64,000 bases of DNA from Salinibacterium sp. UTAS2018 (GCF_004118935.1 NZ_CP035375.1:2046001-2110000), one strand, 5' to 3'. Positions 1-9,487 are shown, numbered from the stretch's first letter. Program-made: numbers and translations. The notes: a model not told the origin generated them from the letters alone.

Positions 1-285
1 TCGTCGGTGCGCAAGTTCTTCAGCATCACCGTTCCGATGCTCAAGCCGGCGACGTTCTTCGTCTTCATCATCTCGATCATCGGAGCATTCCAAGTCTTCG
101 ATCAGATCTACGTGCTCACCGACGGTGGGCCCGCGAACGCGACCACGATGATGACCTACGAGGTCTACCGCTCGGCGTTCCAGGAGTTCCGGATGGGAAT
201 GGCATCGGCTCAGTCGGTCGCGCTGTTCGCCTTCCTCCTCTTTGTCACTCTCATTAGCCGTCGCGTCACCAAAGAAGAGGACTAG
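1..285 (+). CDS. Sugar ABC transporter permease, MalF-like (C-terminal part)
   Basis: Only the last 94 residues are in the window; the reading frame is open from base 1 with no start, so the gene begins upstream. The first visible residues (SSVRKFFSITVPMLKP) match the end of the cytoplasmic EAA loop that contacts the ATPase in carbohydrate permeases. Two membrane segments follow, about residues 20-42 and 66-86. It ends 2 bases before a second permease of the same class, as in MalF-MalG type importers. The substrate-binding protein and any ATPase must lie outside the window. The lyase genes downstream suggest uptake of an oligosaccharide rich in uronic acid, which is an inference from context. 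Confidence 0.85.
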   Translation, partial: SSVRKFFSITVPMLKPATFFVFIISIIGAFQVFDQIYVLTDGGPANATTMMTYEVYRSAFQEFRMGMASAQSVALFAFLLFVTLISRRVTKEED

Positions 286-287
286 CG

Positions 288-1223
288 ATGACCCTCCCTA
301 CTATTAAGGCCCTCGCGATCAGCGAAGAAATCACGGTCGCACCCCGCAAGCGCTGGTTCCATCACGCCAAGGGACGTCAGGCGGTGCTCGTCAATGTGCT
401 GCTCAGCTTGGGCGCAATCACGATGCTCGTGCCGTTCCTCTGGATGGTGCTGACGAGCCTCAAGTCTCCGGCCGAGCTGGCCCAGTTTCCGCCCACGGTG
501 TTGCCGCAGGAGTGGATGTGGAGCAACTATGCCGCGACTCTGGATGCTGCGCCGTTCGGCCTCTACTTTCGCAACAGTTTGGTGATCGCAACCACTCACA
601 CGCTCATCACGATCGCTCTCGGCGCGATGGCCGGCTACGCACTCGCTCGCATTTACTTCCGCGGCCGTGAAGCGATCTTCCTCGCCTTCATCGCGATGCT
701 GATGATCCCCACCTACACGAAGATCGTTCCCCAGTTCTTGCTCGTGAAGTTCATGCCCCTGTTCGGTGGCAACGACATCCTCGGCCAGGGCGGTAGCGGC
801 TGGCTGGACACGTGGTGGGCGCTCATCATTCCTGGTGGGCTCAGCGCATCCGCCATCTTCCTGTTCCGTCAGTTCTATTTGTCGCTGCCGAAAGACCTCG
901 AAGAGGCGGCTCGTATCGATGGGCTGGGCGAGTTCCGCATCTTTGCGCAGATCTATACGCCGCTCATCAAGCCGGCCATCGCGACGGTGGGTTTGCTCAC
1001 CTTCCAAGAGAGCTGGAACAACTTCCTCTGGCCGCTGCTCGTCACAACCAGCAGCGACCTGCGCGTGATTCAAGTAGGGCTCGCGGTGTTCCAGCAGCTC
1101 GACAACACGCAATGGCAGTACCTGATGGCCGGAACAACCATGGCCACCGTTCCCATGGTGGTCTTGTTCATCTTCGCCCAGAAGTACTTCATTCAGGGCT
1201 TCACTAACGCGGGTATCAAGTAA
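288..1223 (+). CDS. Sugar ABC transporter permease, MalG-like
   Basis: A 311-residue inner-membrane protein with six predicted membrane helices, the first about residues 38-60. The EAA loop is plain near residues 205-225 (EEAARIDGLGEFRIF), followed by a PLIKP segment, as in the CUT1 carbohydrate importer family. Length is normal for the family (270-310) with a longer cytoplasmic N-terminus of about 35 residues. The ATG lies 2 bases after the stop of the partner permease, so the two are translationally coupled. It should form the heterodimeric channel with the preceding protein and share an ATPase encoded elsewhere, as is usual for CUT1 systems in actinobacteria. Confidence 0.9.
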   Translation: MTLPTIKALAISEEITVAPRKRWFHHAKGRQAVLVNVLLSLGAITMLVPFLWMVLTSLKSPAELAQFPPTVLPQEWMWSNYAATLDAAPFGLYFRNSLVIATTHTLITIALGAMAGYALARIYFRGREAIFLAFIAMLMIPTYTKIVPQFLLVKFMPLFGGNDILGQGGSGWLDTWWALIIPGGLSASAIFLFRQFYLSLPKDLEEAARIDGLGEFRIFAQIYTPLIKPAIATVGLLTFQESWNNFLWPLLVTTSSDLRVIQVGLAVFQQLDNTQWQYLMAGTTMATVPMVVLFIFAQKYFIQGFTNAGIK

Positions 1224-1285
1224 CTCGCCCGCATCCATTCACGAACTTTCCATCACCAACAAAAAGATAGGCACGGTAAAGAAAA

Positions 1286-2050
1286 ATGAGCATTGACCTC
1301 ACCGGACGACGCGCACTCGTTACAGGCGCAGGAGCAGGAATCGGCGCGGCCATCGCGAAAGCACTGGCGGCGGCGGGCGCTGACGTTGTGGTGCACTACG
1401 CCCACAGTGAAGCGGGAGCCACCGCGGTAAAGGACGAGATTGAAGCGGGCGGACGACGCTCGCTCGCCGTTCAGGCCGACCTCACCGATTCAGCGCAGGC
1501 GACCACCTTGGTGGATGCCGCTGTTGAGTTTCTGGGCGGCCTCGACATCCTCGTCAACAACGCCGGCCACCTGGTGGGCCGCGCGACCATTCCCGAGACC
1601 ACGGATGAGCGCTGGAACGAGATCATGGAGGTGAACGTGGCCAGCACGTTCTTCACCACCCGGCAGGCGCTTCCGGCGCTCGCCGAGTCGGAGCACGGCC
1701 GCATCATCACGATGGCGTCGCTCGCCGCTGAAAACGGTGGTGGTGCCGGATCGGTTGTCTACGCCACCTCGAAGGCTGCTGTTGTCGGTTTCACTCGGGC
1801 ACTGGCCAAGGAGATCGCCGGCAAGAAGATCACCGTAAACGCGGTTGCTCCCGGCTTCATCGGCGAGACTGCCTTCCACGAGACCTTTACGCCGGGCGAA
1901 GCTCAGAAGAACATCGTCGCGGGCATCCCGCTCGGTCGGGCGGGCACCGCGGGAGACGTTGCTGACGTCGCACTGTTCTTGGCCTCTGACCTCTCGTCGT
2001 ATGTCACGGGCCAGGTTGTCGACATCAACGGAGGCCTCAACTTCCGATGA
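1286..2050 (+). CDS. Short-chain dehydrogenase/reductase (SDR)
   Basis: A 254-residue classical SDR. It has the nucleotide-binding TGAGAGIG at residues 13-20, NNAG near 90-93, a catalytic Ser near 145, and YATSK (Tyr159, Lys163). The C-terminus (GQVVDINGGLNFR) is typical of FabG-like enzymes. It lies between sugar permeases and two polysaccharide lyases, and its stop overlaps the next start by 4 bases. In such loci SDRs usually reduce the unsaturated uronate-derived keto sugar (KduD-like or DEH-reductase-like), and this is the most likely role. The family is broad, so the substrate is inferred from neighbours only. The clear SDR motifs rule out a truncated or inactive protein. Confidence 0.85.
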   Translation: MSIDLTGRRALVTGAGAGIGAAIAKALAAAGADVVVHYAHSEAGATAVKDEIEAGGRRSLAVQADLTDSAQATTLVDAAVEFLGGLDILVNNAGHLVGRATIPETTDERWNEIMEVNVASTFFTTRQALPALAESEHGRIITMASLAAENGGGAGSVVYATSKAAVVGFTRALAKEIAGKKITVNAVAPGFIGETAFHETFTPGEAQKNIVAGIPLGRAGTAGDVADVALFLASDLSSYVTGQVVDINGGLNFR

Positions 2051-3891
2051 GTTCTGTTCCGCAGCAGCCGGGTGGGTGGTGGCATGACTATGTCTGCCCC
2101 ACGCATGGCATCGAGTTGGGCGCCCGCGACGGCGACGAGTTTCTGTGCGACCACGGCTGTCGTCTCACGGGCGACAAGGTCGAGGCCGCGTGGCTCGCGC
2201 TTGAACATCAAGCGCTCGCTCGTGCCGCCCGGGTTGCTGCGCGACGGTATGCGTTGCACGGCGACACCGCCGATCGAGAACGGGCCGTCGAGCTCGTTCT
2301 CGACTACTCCGCTCTCTACGTGCAGATCTCGGCTGGCGGTTGGAGCGACAAGAGCGAATCATGGATGCTGCAGGGCAAGCTCTTTGCCCAGGCTCTCTCC
2401 GAAGCGCAGTGGGCAGTCGGGTTCGCGGATGGCATCATCACGCTCGGGCCGATCCACGAACTTCGCGAGTCTACCGACCTCAGTCGCACCCTCGACGGGC
2501 TGGGCGAGACACTCGCCGAGTCTCGCCGCATCCTCGTGGAAGATCGTGACGATCAGCGCAGCAACTACACCGCGTGGCTGGATGCCGCAGCCCGTCTGGT
2601 AGCGCTGGCCTCGCACACGCTGGGCGGGCCCGCGGTCGCACCGCAGTTTGCGGCGGTGGTCTTCGACCATATGCAGCTCGCGGTACGTTCCGACGGCTGG
2701 GAGTGGGAGGCATCCACCTACTATCACGTGTTCGTTCTGCGCGCCTATCTTCTGGGTCTGCGCGGAATCGAGCTCGCGGAGCTGCCGGCCGACGTCGTCG
2801 TCACGCTCCGTCGCATGGTCGACGTGCTGGTCTCGATTGCGGCGCCCGACGGTTTCTTGCCCGCGCTGCACGACGGCCCCTACGACCGGGTCGCGATGCA
2901 CCGCGAAGTGCTCGAAATTTGCACGCTGGGAGCACAGCTCTTCAGCGATACCGGCCTGACGACTGTGCAGTCGTGGGTCGTCGAAAGACTTGGTGCTGAC
3001 CACGATGGTCTCGAGTGGATGCTCGATGGCTGGTTTGTGGGTGCACCGCTTGATCGCGCACCGGTGGTGGTCGGTTCGCGAGCATTCGAGGATGCCGGGT
3101 ATGTCGTGTTGCGGGATTCACGCAATCGCATGGTCGGCATCCTCGATGCTGGACCCCACGGTGGAGCCCACGGCCACTTCGACAAACTTGCGCTCTACCT
3201 TTATGGCGACGGCCCGAAGTGGCAGCCGGCTCCGGCCGTGCCGCCGTATGGGCACGCGCTTCGTCGCTCGTACTACGCGCGCACGATCGCGCATCCGACC
3301 GTTCGCGTTGACGGCGCTGACCAGGTCGAAGCCAGTGCTGAAATTACCGAATGGGATGCTGCGGCCTCTCGCGTCACGGCCGTCACCACGACCGCGATCG
3401 AGGGCGTTCGGCTGAGCCGCACCGTGCAGCTCGCCGACGGACTGCTCGTGGATGTCGTGCACGTCGTCTGCGATGACGGCGAACCCCACGAGATCTCGCT
3501 TGGCCTTCGCCCGGCCGTTGACTTCAGTGTTGTGGTGGCGGGTGACTCGTGGCGTTCGACTTGGGGCGCTGCTTCGGGCGCAGGCTTGACGGGCGCTCAT
3601 GCGAAGCCAACCCTGAGCCGCGGGCAAGCAGGCTTGACCGGCTGGCATCGCGCATCCGGCAACGCCACGCTCGAACTGGCCGCGGGCCGCGGGCCATCGG
3701 ATGACCCCAGCCGTCTGCAGCATGTTGGCGACTGGTCGATGACCGCCAGCGCCGCAACTTTCGTGAGCGTGTACTCCTTCGACCCCGAGTTCAGCCTCGA
3801 CACTGTCGAAGCCGACTTCTCTGACACCGCAGTGCGGATCACGATCCCCACTGCCGCCCCCGACTCATCACTAATAGAGGTAGGACTGTGA
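2047..3891 (+). CDS. Heparinase II/III family polysaccharide lyase-like protein (first)
   Basis: A 614-residue protein with no signal peptide, so it probably acts on imported oligosaccharides in the cytoplasm. The N-terminal 330 residues are helical, as in the alpha/alpha toroid of these lyases. From about residue 375 the motif HGHFDKLALYLYGDG, then YYARTIAHPTVRVDG, marks the heparinase II/III-type beta-sandwich domain; His and Tyr in this stretch line the active site in the family. It starts in a 4-base ATGA overlap with the SDR and ends in a GTGA overlap with a second lyase, so it sits inside one operon. The usual Asn in AHNTV is Pro here. Heparin, hyaluronate, ulvan or alginate oligomers are all possible substrates. 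Confidence 0.8.
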   Translation: MSSVPQQPGGWWHDYVCPTHGIELGARDGDEFLCDHGCRLTGDKVEAAWLALEHQALARAARVAARRYALHGDTADRERAVELVLDYSALYVQISAGGWSDKSESWMLQGKLFAQALSEAQWAVGFADGIITLGPIHELRESTDLSRTLDGLGETLAESRRILVEDRDDQRSNYTAWLDAAARLVALASHTLGGPAVAPQFAAVVFDHMQLAVRSDGWEWEASTYYHVFVLRAYLLGLRGIELAELPADVVVTLRRMVDVLVSIAAPDGFLPALHDGPYDRVAMHREVLEICTLGAQLFSDTGLTTVQSWVVERLGADHDGLEWMLDGWFVGAPLDRAPVVVGSRAFEDAGYVVLRDSRNRMVGILDAGPHGGAHGHFDKLALYLYGDGPKWQPAPAVPPYGHALRRSYYARTIAHPTVRVDGADQVEASAEITEWDAAASRVTAVTTTAIEGVRLSRTVQLADGLLVDVVHVVCDDGEPHEISLGLRPAVDFSVVVAGDSWRSTWGAASGAGLTGAHAKPTLSRGQAGLTGWHRASGNATLELAAGRGPSDDPSRLQHVGDWSMTASAATFVSVYSFDPEFSLDTVEADFSDTAVRITIPTAAPDSSLIEVGL

Positions 3892-5918
3892 CCAACATCG
3901 CCGAGACCACAACCCCCACATCATCGACCGCAGCTTCACTTTCGTCGGCAACGGGCCGCGCGATGCTCATCGGCGACCGCGAGCAGCAGCTGCGCAGCGA
4001 ACTTGATGGCAGCAGGAGCGCGCAGTTCCGTCGACTGCTCGAGGAGTGTGAGCGCGCGAAGGGGATGGAACTTCCGCAGGAACACCCGCTGGCATCCATC
4101 ACCTATTTCGGGCCGGGCTCGGCGAACCTCGCGCTAGCGTACCGCTTGACCGGTCAAGCGGCGTACCTCGAAGAGTTGCGTCGCTGGTTGGCTCCGCCGC
4201 TGTCGTTCCCCCACTGGGGAAAGGCGAATCTGCCCGACCACGACCTCGATGCCGGCTGGATTCTGCACGGGTTGTCGCTCGCCTATTCGTGGGCCGGTGA
4301 CGCGCTGCGCCCCGAAGAGAAGCAGGCCCTCGAAGACAAACTGCTGCTTCAGGGCCAGCGCATGTACGAGTTCGCTGTCGAGAAGGAAGGCGGATGGTGG
4401 TCGTCGTCGTACTGGCAGAACCACAATTGGATTTGCTACGCCGGCCTCGCCACCGCCGGGTATGCCCTGCAAGAGAAGTACCCCGAAGCGAAAGCCTGGA
4501 CTGAGCGCGCGAAGGACAACTTCGGCAAGGTTCTCGACTCGCTTCCCGACGACGGCTCCAACAACGAGGGTGTCGTCTATTGGCGCTACGGAGTGCCGTG
4601 GATCGCGAGCTACCTTGACGTGCTGCGCGACCAAGAGGGCCTCGACTGGTTCAACCGCGGCACCTACTTGAAGGAGACCTTCTGGTACCGCCTCTACCAA
4701 GCGGCTCCCGATCTGGAACGCATCGTTGACCACGGTGACTGCCACGATCGCCGCAGCGGGCATCCGCTCGCCCTTTATTACAAGCTCGCCGCCGAGTACC
4801 GCATTCCGCAGGCGCAGTGGTTGGCCAACAAGGTCTCGACCGAGTTCTACTGGCGCGAAGCGTACGAGAGCGGAGTGCGACCCGGCGTTCGCCCCGAGGC
4901 GTACCAAGAGCTGCTCTGGTTCGACCCCACGGTTGAGCCGGCCGGCCCGGAAACTCTCCCGCCGAGCAAGTACTTCGAAGACCTCGGGCTCGTCGTCGGG
5001 CGCAGCTCGTGGGATGAGCAAGCGAGCCTCGTCTCGTTCAAAGCATCACCCGGTGGCGGCCACAAAGCGTGGGATCAGTCGCACCGCCAGCGCAAGGAGA
5101 ACGGCTGGGTCACGCTCAACGCGGGACACCACCACCCCGACTCGGGCTCGTTCGTATTTCTCGGGAACGGCTCGTACTTGGCGATCGACGAAGGCTATTC
5201 GTCGCGCAAACTCACTGAGCACCACAACTCGATCCTGATCGACGGCAACGGCTTCGTGAATGAAGACCGGTATCACGTGTTCGAAGAGCTGGCCGAGGAG
5301 TTCACGGCCGAAATTCTGACCACGACGATCAAGGATGGCTGGACCCACGCGGTAAGCGAGTCCTCCGCGATGTACGACCGCGACCTGGGAGTCACGCGGG
5401 TTCGCCGTCACCTCGTCATGACGCCAGGCGGAACCCTCGTGATCGCCGACGACCTCGCCGCCGACCAGCCCCGCACCTGGACGTGGCTGCTACAAACCGA
5501 CAACGCCCCCGTTGCCCTCGGCGACAAGCGCTGGCGAGCGGATGCCGGACACGGTGTCATGCCGATCGCTGCGCTCGACGACAATGCGGCCAGTGAGATC
5601 GTCGAGACCTTCGTGCATGCCAACCCCACGTCATCCACGCCGAGCCTGGCGATTAGCAAGAAGCAGCACACGCTCAAGCGCGTGAGCGAGCCGACGACGA
5701 GTGCACGCTTTGTCACGGTGCTCGAGTCGCGTCGCTGGGATGACACTGCCCCGGCGAGCATCCACTATGAAGTGTCGGATGGTGGCGTGCGTGTGGAGAT
5801 CGAGCGCGACGGCGTGACCGAAACCGTATCGTTGGGCTTCGATGGCGACGCTCCCACCCTGGGCGCAACGGCCGTCGTGGGCGAAGGATTCCAGGGGAGC
5901 ACGAGTACGCACCGATGA
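3888..5918 (+). CDS. Heparinase II/III family polysaccharide lyase-like protein (second)
   Basis: A 676-residue protein starting at a GTG inside a GTGA overlap with the preceding lyase; an AGG-rich stretch sits 5-12 bases upstream. The N-terminal half contains WWSSSYWQNHNWICYAG and other aromatic-rich helices typical of the substrate groove of alginate/heparin-type toroid lyases. NAGHHHPDSGSF at about residues 411-422, then EHHNSILIDGNG, marks the heparinase II/III C-terminal domain. There is no signal peptide. It is only distantly related to the first lyase, so the two probably attack different linkages or chain ends. The pair, with an SDR, two permeases and a YesL-like protein, supports a glycosaminoglycan or similar uronate polymer pathway. 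Confidence 0.8.
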   Translation: MTNIAETTTPTSSTAASLSSATGRAMLIGDREQQLRSELDGSRSAQFRRLLEECERAKGMELPQEHPLASITYFGPGSANLALAYRLTGQAAYLEELRRWLAPPLSFPHWGKANLPDHDLDAGWILHGLSLAYSWAGDALRPEEKQALEDKLLLQGQRMYEFAVEKEGGWWSSSYWQNHNWICYAGLATAGYALQEKYPEAKAWTERAKDNFGKVLDSLPDDGSNNEGVVYWRYGVPWIASYLDVLRDQEGLDWFNRGTYLKETFWYRLYQAAPDLERIVDHGDCHDRRSGHPLALYYKLAAEYRIPQAQWLANKVSTEFYWREAYESGVRPGVRPEAYQELLWFDPTVEPAGPETLPPSKYFEDLGLVVGRSSWDEQASLVSFKASPGGGHKAWDQSHRQRKENGWVTLNAGHHHPDSGSFVFLGNGSYLAIDEGYSSRKLTEHHNSILIDGNGFVNEDRYHVFEELAEEFTAEILTTTIKDGWTHAVSESSAMYDRDLGVTRVRRHLVMTPGGTLVIADDLAADQPRTWTWLLQTDNAPVALGDKRWRADAGHGVMPIAALDDNAASEIVETFVHANPTSSTPSLAISKKQHTLKRVSEPTTSARFVTVLESRRWDDTAPASIHYEVSDGGVRVEIERDGVTETVSLGFDGDAPTLGATAVVGEGFQGSTSTHR

Positions 5919-6568
5919 GACAACGACCGCAGCGACCGCAGGGCACGAGACGGTCTCCCCGCTGGGAGACCTCTCTGCTCGGCGCGCTCGCGTATCCGGG
6001 AAATATCTTCCTGGGGTCGCTTGCGGTTCTCATTCTGTCGCTCGGCATCATCACGGTGCTGCCGGCCGCGATTGCGTACGCCCGCGCGTGTGCCGACTGG
6101 AACGTCACGAACAACGACAAGGTGTTCACGAATACGTTCCGCGAGTTCCGCCAGACGTGGCGGCGCACGCTGGGGCTCGGGGTGATCGCGACTGTGGTGT
6201 TCGCGATTCTGGTCGCCGACGGCATCTTCCTCGCGGCGCAGTTGACTAGCACGGGCGATCCGCTCGCGCTCATGTTTGCCGCCGCGGTGATGCCGATCGC
6301 TGCTGCCGTTGGTGTGTTCGCCGTCGCGCTAACGGCTGCCTCGACACTGGCTCCCGAGGCGGATGCCCGCACCTGGGCACGTGAGGGATTCGTGCTGATG
6401 CTGCAGCATCCGCGTCGCTCGCTACTCGTGTTGCTCACGCTGACGGTCGTGATCGTGGGCTCGGTTTTGCTGCCGAGCCTCGCGCCGTTCGTGGCGATCG
6501 CGGTGCCGGTGTACGTGGGGGTGCGGGCCTGGGGTCCGCGGCCGCCCGCGAACGACGAGCAGGACTAG
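5915..6568 (+). CDS. DUF624 (YesL-like) membrane protein
   Basis: A 217-residue protein with about five hydrophobic segments, starting in an ATGA overlap with the second lyase. Layout and context match the DUF624/YesL family, small membrane proteins found with carbohydrate ABC importers and polysaccharide lyases in Firmicutes and Actinobacteria (yesL lies in the Bacillus rhamnogalacturonan operon). The biochemical role is unknown; a helper function for the sugar importer has been suggested by gene context. The N-terminus carries a basic stretch (MRQRPQRPQGTRRSPRWE) before the first membrane segment. Its presence strengthens the reading of bases 1-6568 as one catabolic operon. Confidence 0.7.
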   Translation: MRQRPQRPQGTRRSPRWETSLLGALAYPGNIFLGSLAVLILSLGIITVLPAAIAYARACADWNVTNNDKVFTNTFREFRQTWRRTLGLGVIATVVFAILVADGIFLAAQLTSTGDPLALMFAAAVMPIAAAVGVFAVALTAASTLAPEADARTWAREGFVLMLQHPRRSLLVLLTLTVVIVGSVLLPSLAPFVAIAVPVYVGVRAWGPRPPANDEQD

Positions 6569-6571
6569 GCA

Positions 6572-7783
6572 GTGGCTAAGCGCCCACCCGTCTCGTTCGC
6601 GCTGAAGGTTCTCTACAGCGACACCTTCATCATGGCCGTCGGCTTTTACATGCTCGTGCCGTTGCTGGCGTATCACTTTCTACAAGATCTGACCCTCACG
6701 ATTGCGGCTGTCGCGGCGCTGACGGCCGTGCGCACCGCCGCCCAGAACGGCATGATGCCGATCGCCGGGTGGGTTGCCGATCGCATCAACTTTCGTCGCG
6801 CCATCCTGATCGGGGTGCTCGTTCGGGCTTCGGGATTCGCCATGCTGGGCACTGTAGATTCGGTGCCGTTGCTCGTGGTGGCGTCGATTCTCACGGGGCT
6901 GGGCGGTGCACTCTTTCACCCCGCCAGCTATTCGGCGTATGCCGCGCTCACGACCGGCAGTGACCGCATCCGCGTGTATTCGACGCGCGAGGTGGTCAGC
7001 AATGTTGGCTTCATCGTCGGCCCCATCATCGGTGGTTTCTTAGCGGGTGCCGACTTCGCTTTCGTGAGTTTGTCGGCGGCCGGGATGTTTGTGATCGCGT
7101 TCATCATTAGCGCGTTCGGTTTGCCCGGACCGGGGGAGGACGACAAGGCCCGCACCCCGCCACGCTTGCGAGTGGCCTTCGCCGACCTCGCGTTCGTGCG
7201 GTATTGCGCGCTCGTGGCGGGCACCGCGGTGCTCGTCGCTCAGTTCTATCTCGTGATCCCATTCCGGGCCGCCGAGTTCACCTCGGGCCCGTCCGATCTC
7301 GGCTTCATCTACTCGGGCGCCGCGATCGTGATGGTGCTCACGATGCTGCCGCTCACGGGTGCCGCCAACCGTTTTCTGCCTGACCGCGTCACCCTCGCCG
7401 GCGCGACAACGTGTCTGGGTGTCGGCGTTGGCATCATGGGCCTCTCCACAAATTTGTTCGGGATGCTCGTGGGCGTTGCCGTGTTCATCGTCGGTCAAAT
7501 GCTTGCGCAGCCTGTGCTCAATGCCACCGTGTCGCGCTTTGCCCCGGAAGGCTCAGTCGCTAGCTACTTCGGAGTGCAGGGCCTCGCCAACGCGATCGGT
7601 GGCGTCGTGGGAAGCAGCTCAGCTGGTGTGATTTACGCGCTCGCCGGCTCGGGCGAACCCGGAGCATCCTGGGTCTGGCTGACGTACCCCGCGTGGGCGG
7701 TCATCGTCGCGGTGCTGTTTGTAGTGTTTGGGCCACGGCGCGCTTCAGGCTCGGCAGACTCTAAGCCGAGCGCACCACAATAG
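6572..7783 (+). CDS. MFS transporter
   Basis: A 403-residue protein with twelve predicted membrane helices and the major facilitator loop GWVADRINFRRAILIG between helices 2 and 3. GTG start 3 bases after the stop of the DUF624 gene, so probably cotranscribed with the lyase operon. The protein resembles drug/metabolite exporters of the MdtG/YfcJ kind rather than sugar symporters, so a direct part in polysaccharide use is uncertain. Length and motif content are normal, with no sign of damage. A short Ser-rich tail closes the protein. Confidence 0.8.
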   Translation: MAKRPPVSFALKVLYSDTFIMAVGFYMLVPLLAYHFLQDLTLTIAAVAALTAVRTAAQNGMMPIAGWVADRINFRRAILIGVLVRASGFAMLGTVDSVPLLVVASILTGLGGALFHPASYSAYAALTTGSDRIRVYSTREVVSNVGFIVGPIIGGFLAGADFAFVSLSAAGMFVIAFIISAFGLPGPGEDDKARTPPRLRVAFADLAFVRYCALVAGTAVLVAQFYLVIPFRAAEFTSGPSDLGFIYSGAAIVMVLTMLPLTGAANRFLPDRVTLAGATTCLGVGVGIMGLSTNLFGMLVGVAVFIVGQMLAQPVLNATVSRFAPEGSVASYFGVQGLANAIGGVVGSSSAGVIYALAGSGEPGASWVWLTYPAWAVIVAVLFVVFGPRRASGSADSKPSAPQ

Positions 7784-7788
7784 GGCAG

Positions 7789-8298
7789 ATGGAGCCGACA
7801 CCACCCCGCGAGCAGATCGAAGTCGCGTCAGTCAGAGATTCAACCGCGCCCGGCGAGGTTTCGCGCGCCAGCCGTATTGGCCGCCGCATCGGACGCATCG
7901 CGCTCGGCGCCTCACTGGTGTTCGCCGGCATCAGCCACCTCACCTTCGCGCGCGAAGACTTTCAAGCGCAGGTGCCGAATTGGCAACCGTTCGACCAAGA
8001 CTTCGTGGTGGTGGCATCCGGAGTCGTCGAGATTGCCCTCGGCAGTGCCCTCATCTTTTCCAAGAAGTACCGCCCGGCGGTCGGCTGGATCGCGGCCGCC
8101 TTCTTCATCGCGATCTACCCCGGCAACATCTCCCAGCTCGTGAACCAGGTCGATTCCCTCGGCATGGACTCCGACCTCAAACGTTGGATTCGGATGCCGT
8201 TCCAACCCGTGCTGATTCTCTGGGCCCTGTGGTCTACCGGGGCGTGGCGCGCCTGGCGTGCCGCACGCCGCACGGGAGGGCTCGGCCTCACTGCGTGA
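7789..8298 (+). CDS. DoxX-like small membrane protein
   Basis: A 169-residue protein with about 35 soluble N-terminal residues and four predicted membrane helices. The stretch ALGASLVFAGISHLTF, followed by a helix with VEIALGSALIF and then WIAAAFFIAIYPGNISQ, is typical of the DoxX/DUF4267-like family of small quinone-associated membrane proteins. It starts 5 bases after the MFS gene and could belong to that operon or precede the type III PKS operon, which makes lipidic phenols or quinones. Function in this family is poorly defined; a redox-linked role is known only for some DoxX members. Confidence 0.6.
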   Translation: MEPTPPREQIEVASVRDSTAPGEVSRASRIGRRIGRIALGASLVFAGISHLTFAREDFQAQVPNWQPFDQDFVVVASGVVEIALGSALIFSKKYRPAVGWIAAAFFIAIYPGNISQLVNQVDSLGMDSDLKRWIRMPFQPVLILWALWSTGAWRAWRAARRTGGLGLTA

Positions 8299-8361
8299 TA
8301 CTTTCCCTACAGAAGCAAGGTTGAGGTATCGGCGAAGTTGTTGAATGAGTGGAGTCTCTGA

Positions 8362-9420
8362 ATGAGCAGAGTGGCGGCAGTCGCCCCGGTGGTGCCCGAG
8401 CACAGCTACACGCAGGCCGAAATGACCGGCATGCTCGCGTCGCTTTTGGCCGAGAACACACGCCATCAGGCCGTGATTGAGCGGATGCACGGCGCCAGCG
8501 GAATCGATCGTCGCCACATGGCGCTCCCGCTCGAGCGGTATCCCGAACTCGGCAGTTTTCGCGAGACCAACGACGAGTTCATCCGCGTCTCGACCGAGCT
8601 GCTTGAGCGCGCGCTGACCACGGCGCTCGCGGACGCTGGGCTCACCGCCGCCGATGTCGACTTCGTCTTCTTCACCTCCGTCACCGGCATCTCGGCGCCG
8701 TCGATCGACGCGCTGCTGATCCCGCGGCTGGGGCTGCGCCCCGACGTGAAACGGGTTCCCTCGTTTGGCTTGGGCTGCTTGGCGGGGGCCGCGGGCTTGG
8801 CCCGCGTGCATGACTATTTGGTCGGGCATCCGGATGACGTGGGCGTCGTATTGAGCGTCGAGCTGTGCTCGCTCACCCTGCAGCGTGATGACCACACCAT
8901 GGCCAACTTTGTCGCCACTGGCCTCTTCGGCGACGGTGCCGCGGCGGTCGTGATGGTGGGGGAGAACCGCAGCGAGCCGGGCCCGCGCGTGATTGATACC
9001 CGCAGCACGTTCGTCGCCGACAGTCACGATGTGATCGGCTGGAACGTCGGCGGCACCGGTTTCGAGATCGTGCTGAGCGCGGGCGTGGCCGACGTGATTC
9101 AGAACAGTTTCCCGGGCGAGGTCAGCGAGTTTCTGGGCCGCAACGGCCTAACGATCGCCGACATCGATACCTGGATCGCGCATCCGGGTGGCCCCCGCGT
9201 GCTCGAAGCATTCGAGAGTTCGCTCGGGCTTCAGCGCCGCGACCTGCAGTCGAGTTGGGATTGTCTCGCCCGCGTCGGCAACTTGTCGTCGGCCGCAGTG
9301 CTGCATGTGCTGGCGGATGCTCTGCACGCCGATCCCGCGCCAGCCCCCGGTAGTCACGCTCTCGCCTTCGCCCTCGGGCCGGGTGTGAGCGCCGAATTCG
9401 TTCTCTTGGAGTGGTCGTGA
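8362..9420 (+). CDS. Type III polyketide synthase
   Basis: A 352-residue chalcone-synthase-fold enzyme. The catalytic triad is visible: Cys139 in GLGCLAGAAG, His274 in WIAHPGG and Asn307 in RVGNLSS. These condense malonyl-CoA units onto an acyl starter. The two genes directly downstream (an ICMT-like methyltransferase and an FAD hydroxylase) match the actinobacterial alkylresorcinol operon in which SrsA makes alkylresorcinols that SrsB and SrsC methylate and oxidise. An alkylresorcinol or alkylpyrone product is therefore likely, but chain length cannot be read from the sequence. A 63-base gap before it may hold its own promoter. Confidence 0.9.
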   Translation: MSRVAAVAPVVPEHSYTQAEMTGMLASLLAENTRHQAVIERMHGASGIDRRHMALPLERYPELGSFRETNDEFIRVSTELLERALTTALADAGLTAADVDFVFFTSVTGISAPSIDALLIPRLGLRPDVKRVPSFGLGCLAGAAGLARVHDYLVGHPDDVGVVLSVELCSLTLQRDDHTMANFVATGLFGDGAAAVVMVGENRSEPGPRVIDTRSTFVADSHDVIGWNVGGTGFEIVLSAGVADVIQNSFPGEVSEFLGRNGLTIADIDTWIAHPGGPRVLEAFESSLGLQRRDLQSSWDCLARVGNLSSAAVLHVLADALHADPAPAPGSHALAFALGPGVSAEFVLLEWS

Positions 9421-9487
9421 TGGGCGCCGCTGCCGGAATTTGCGGCGGCCGCAACGACCGAGAGGTGAGCATGAAGGAGCCCCGCAC

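Noticed and set aside
282..1238. Long minus-strand frame opposite the second ABC permease
   Set aside because: High-GC third positions create open antisense frames; the plus-strand permease has all family motifs, while the antisense frame is rich in His/Gln/Arg and has no motif.
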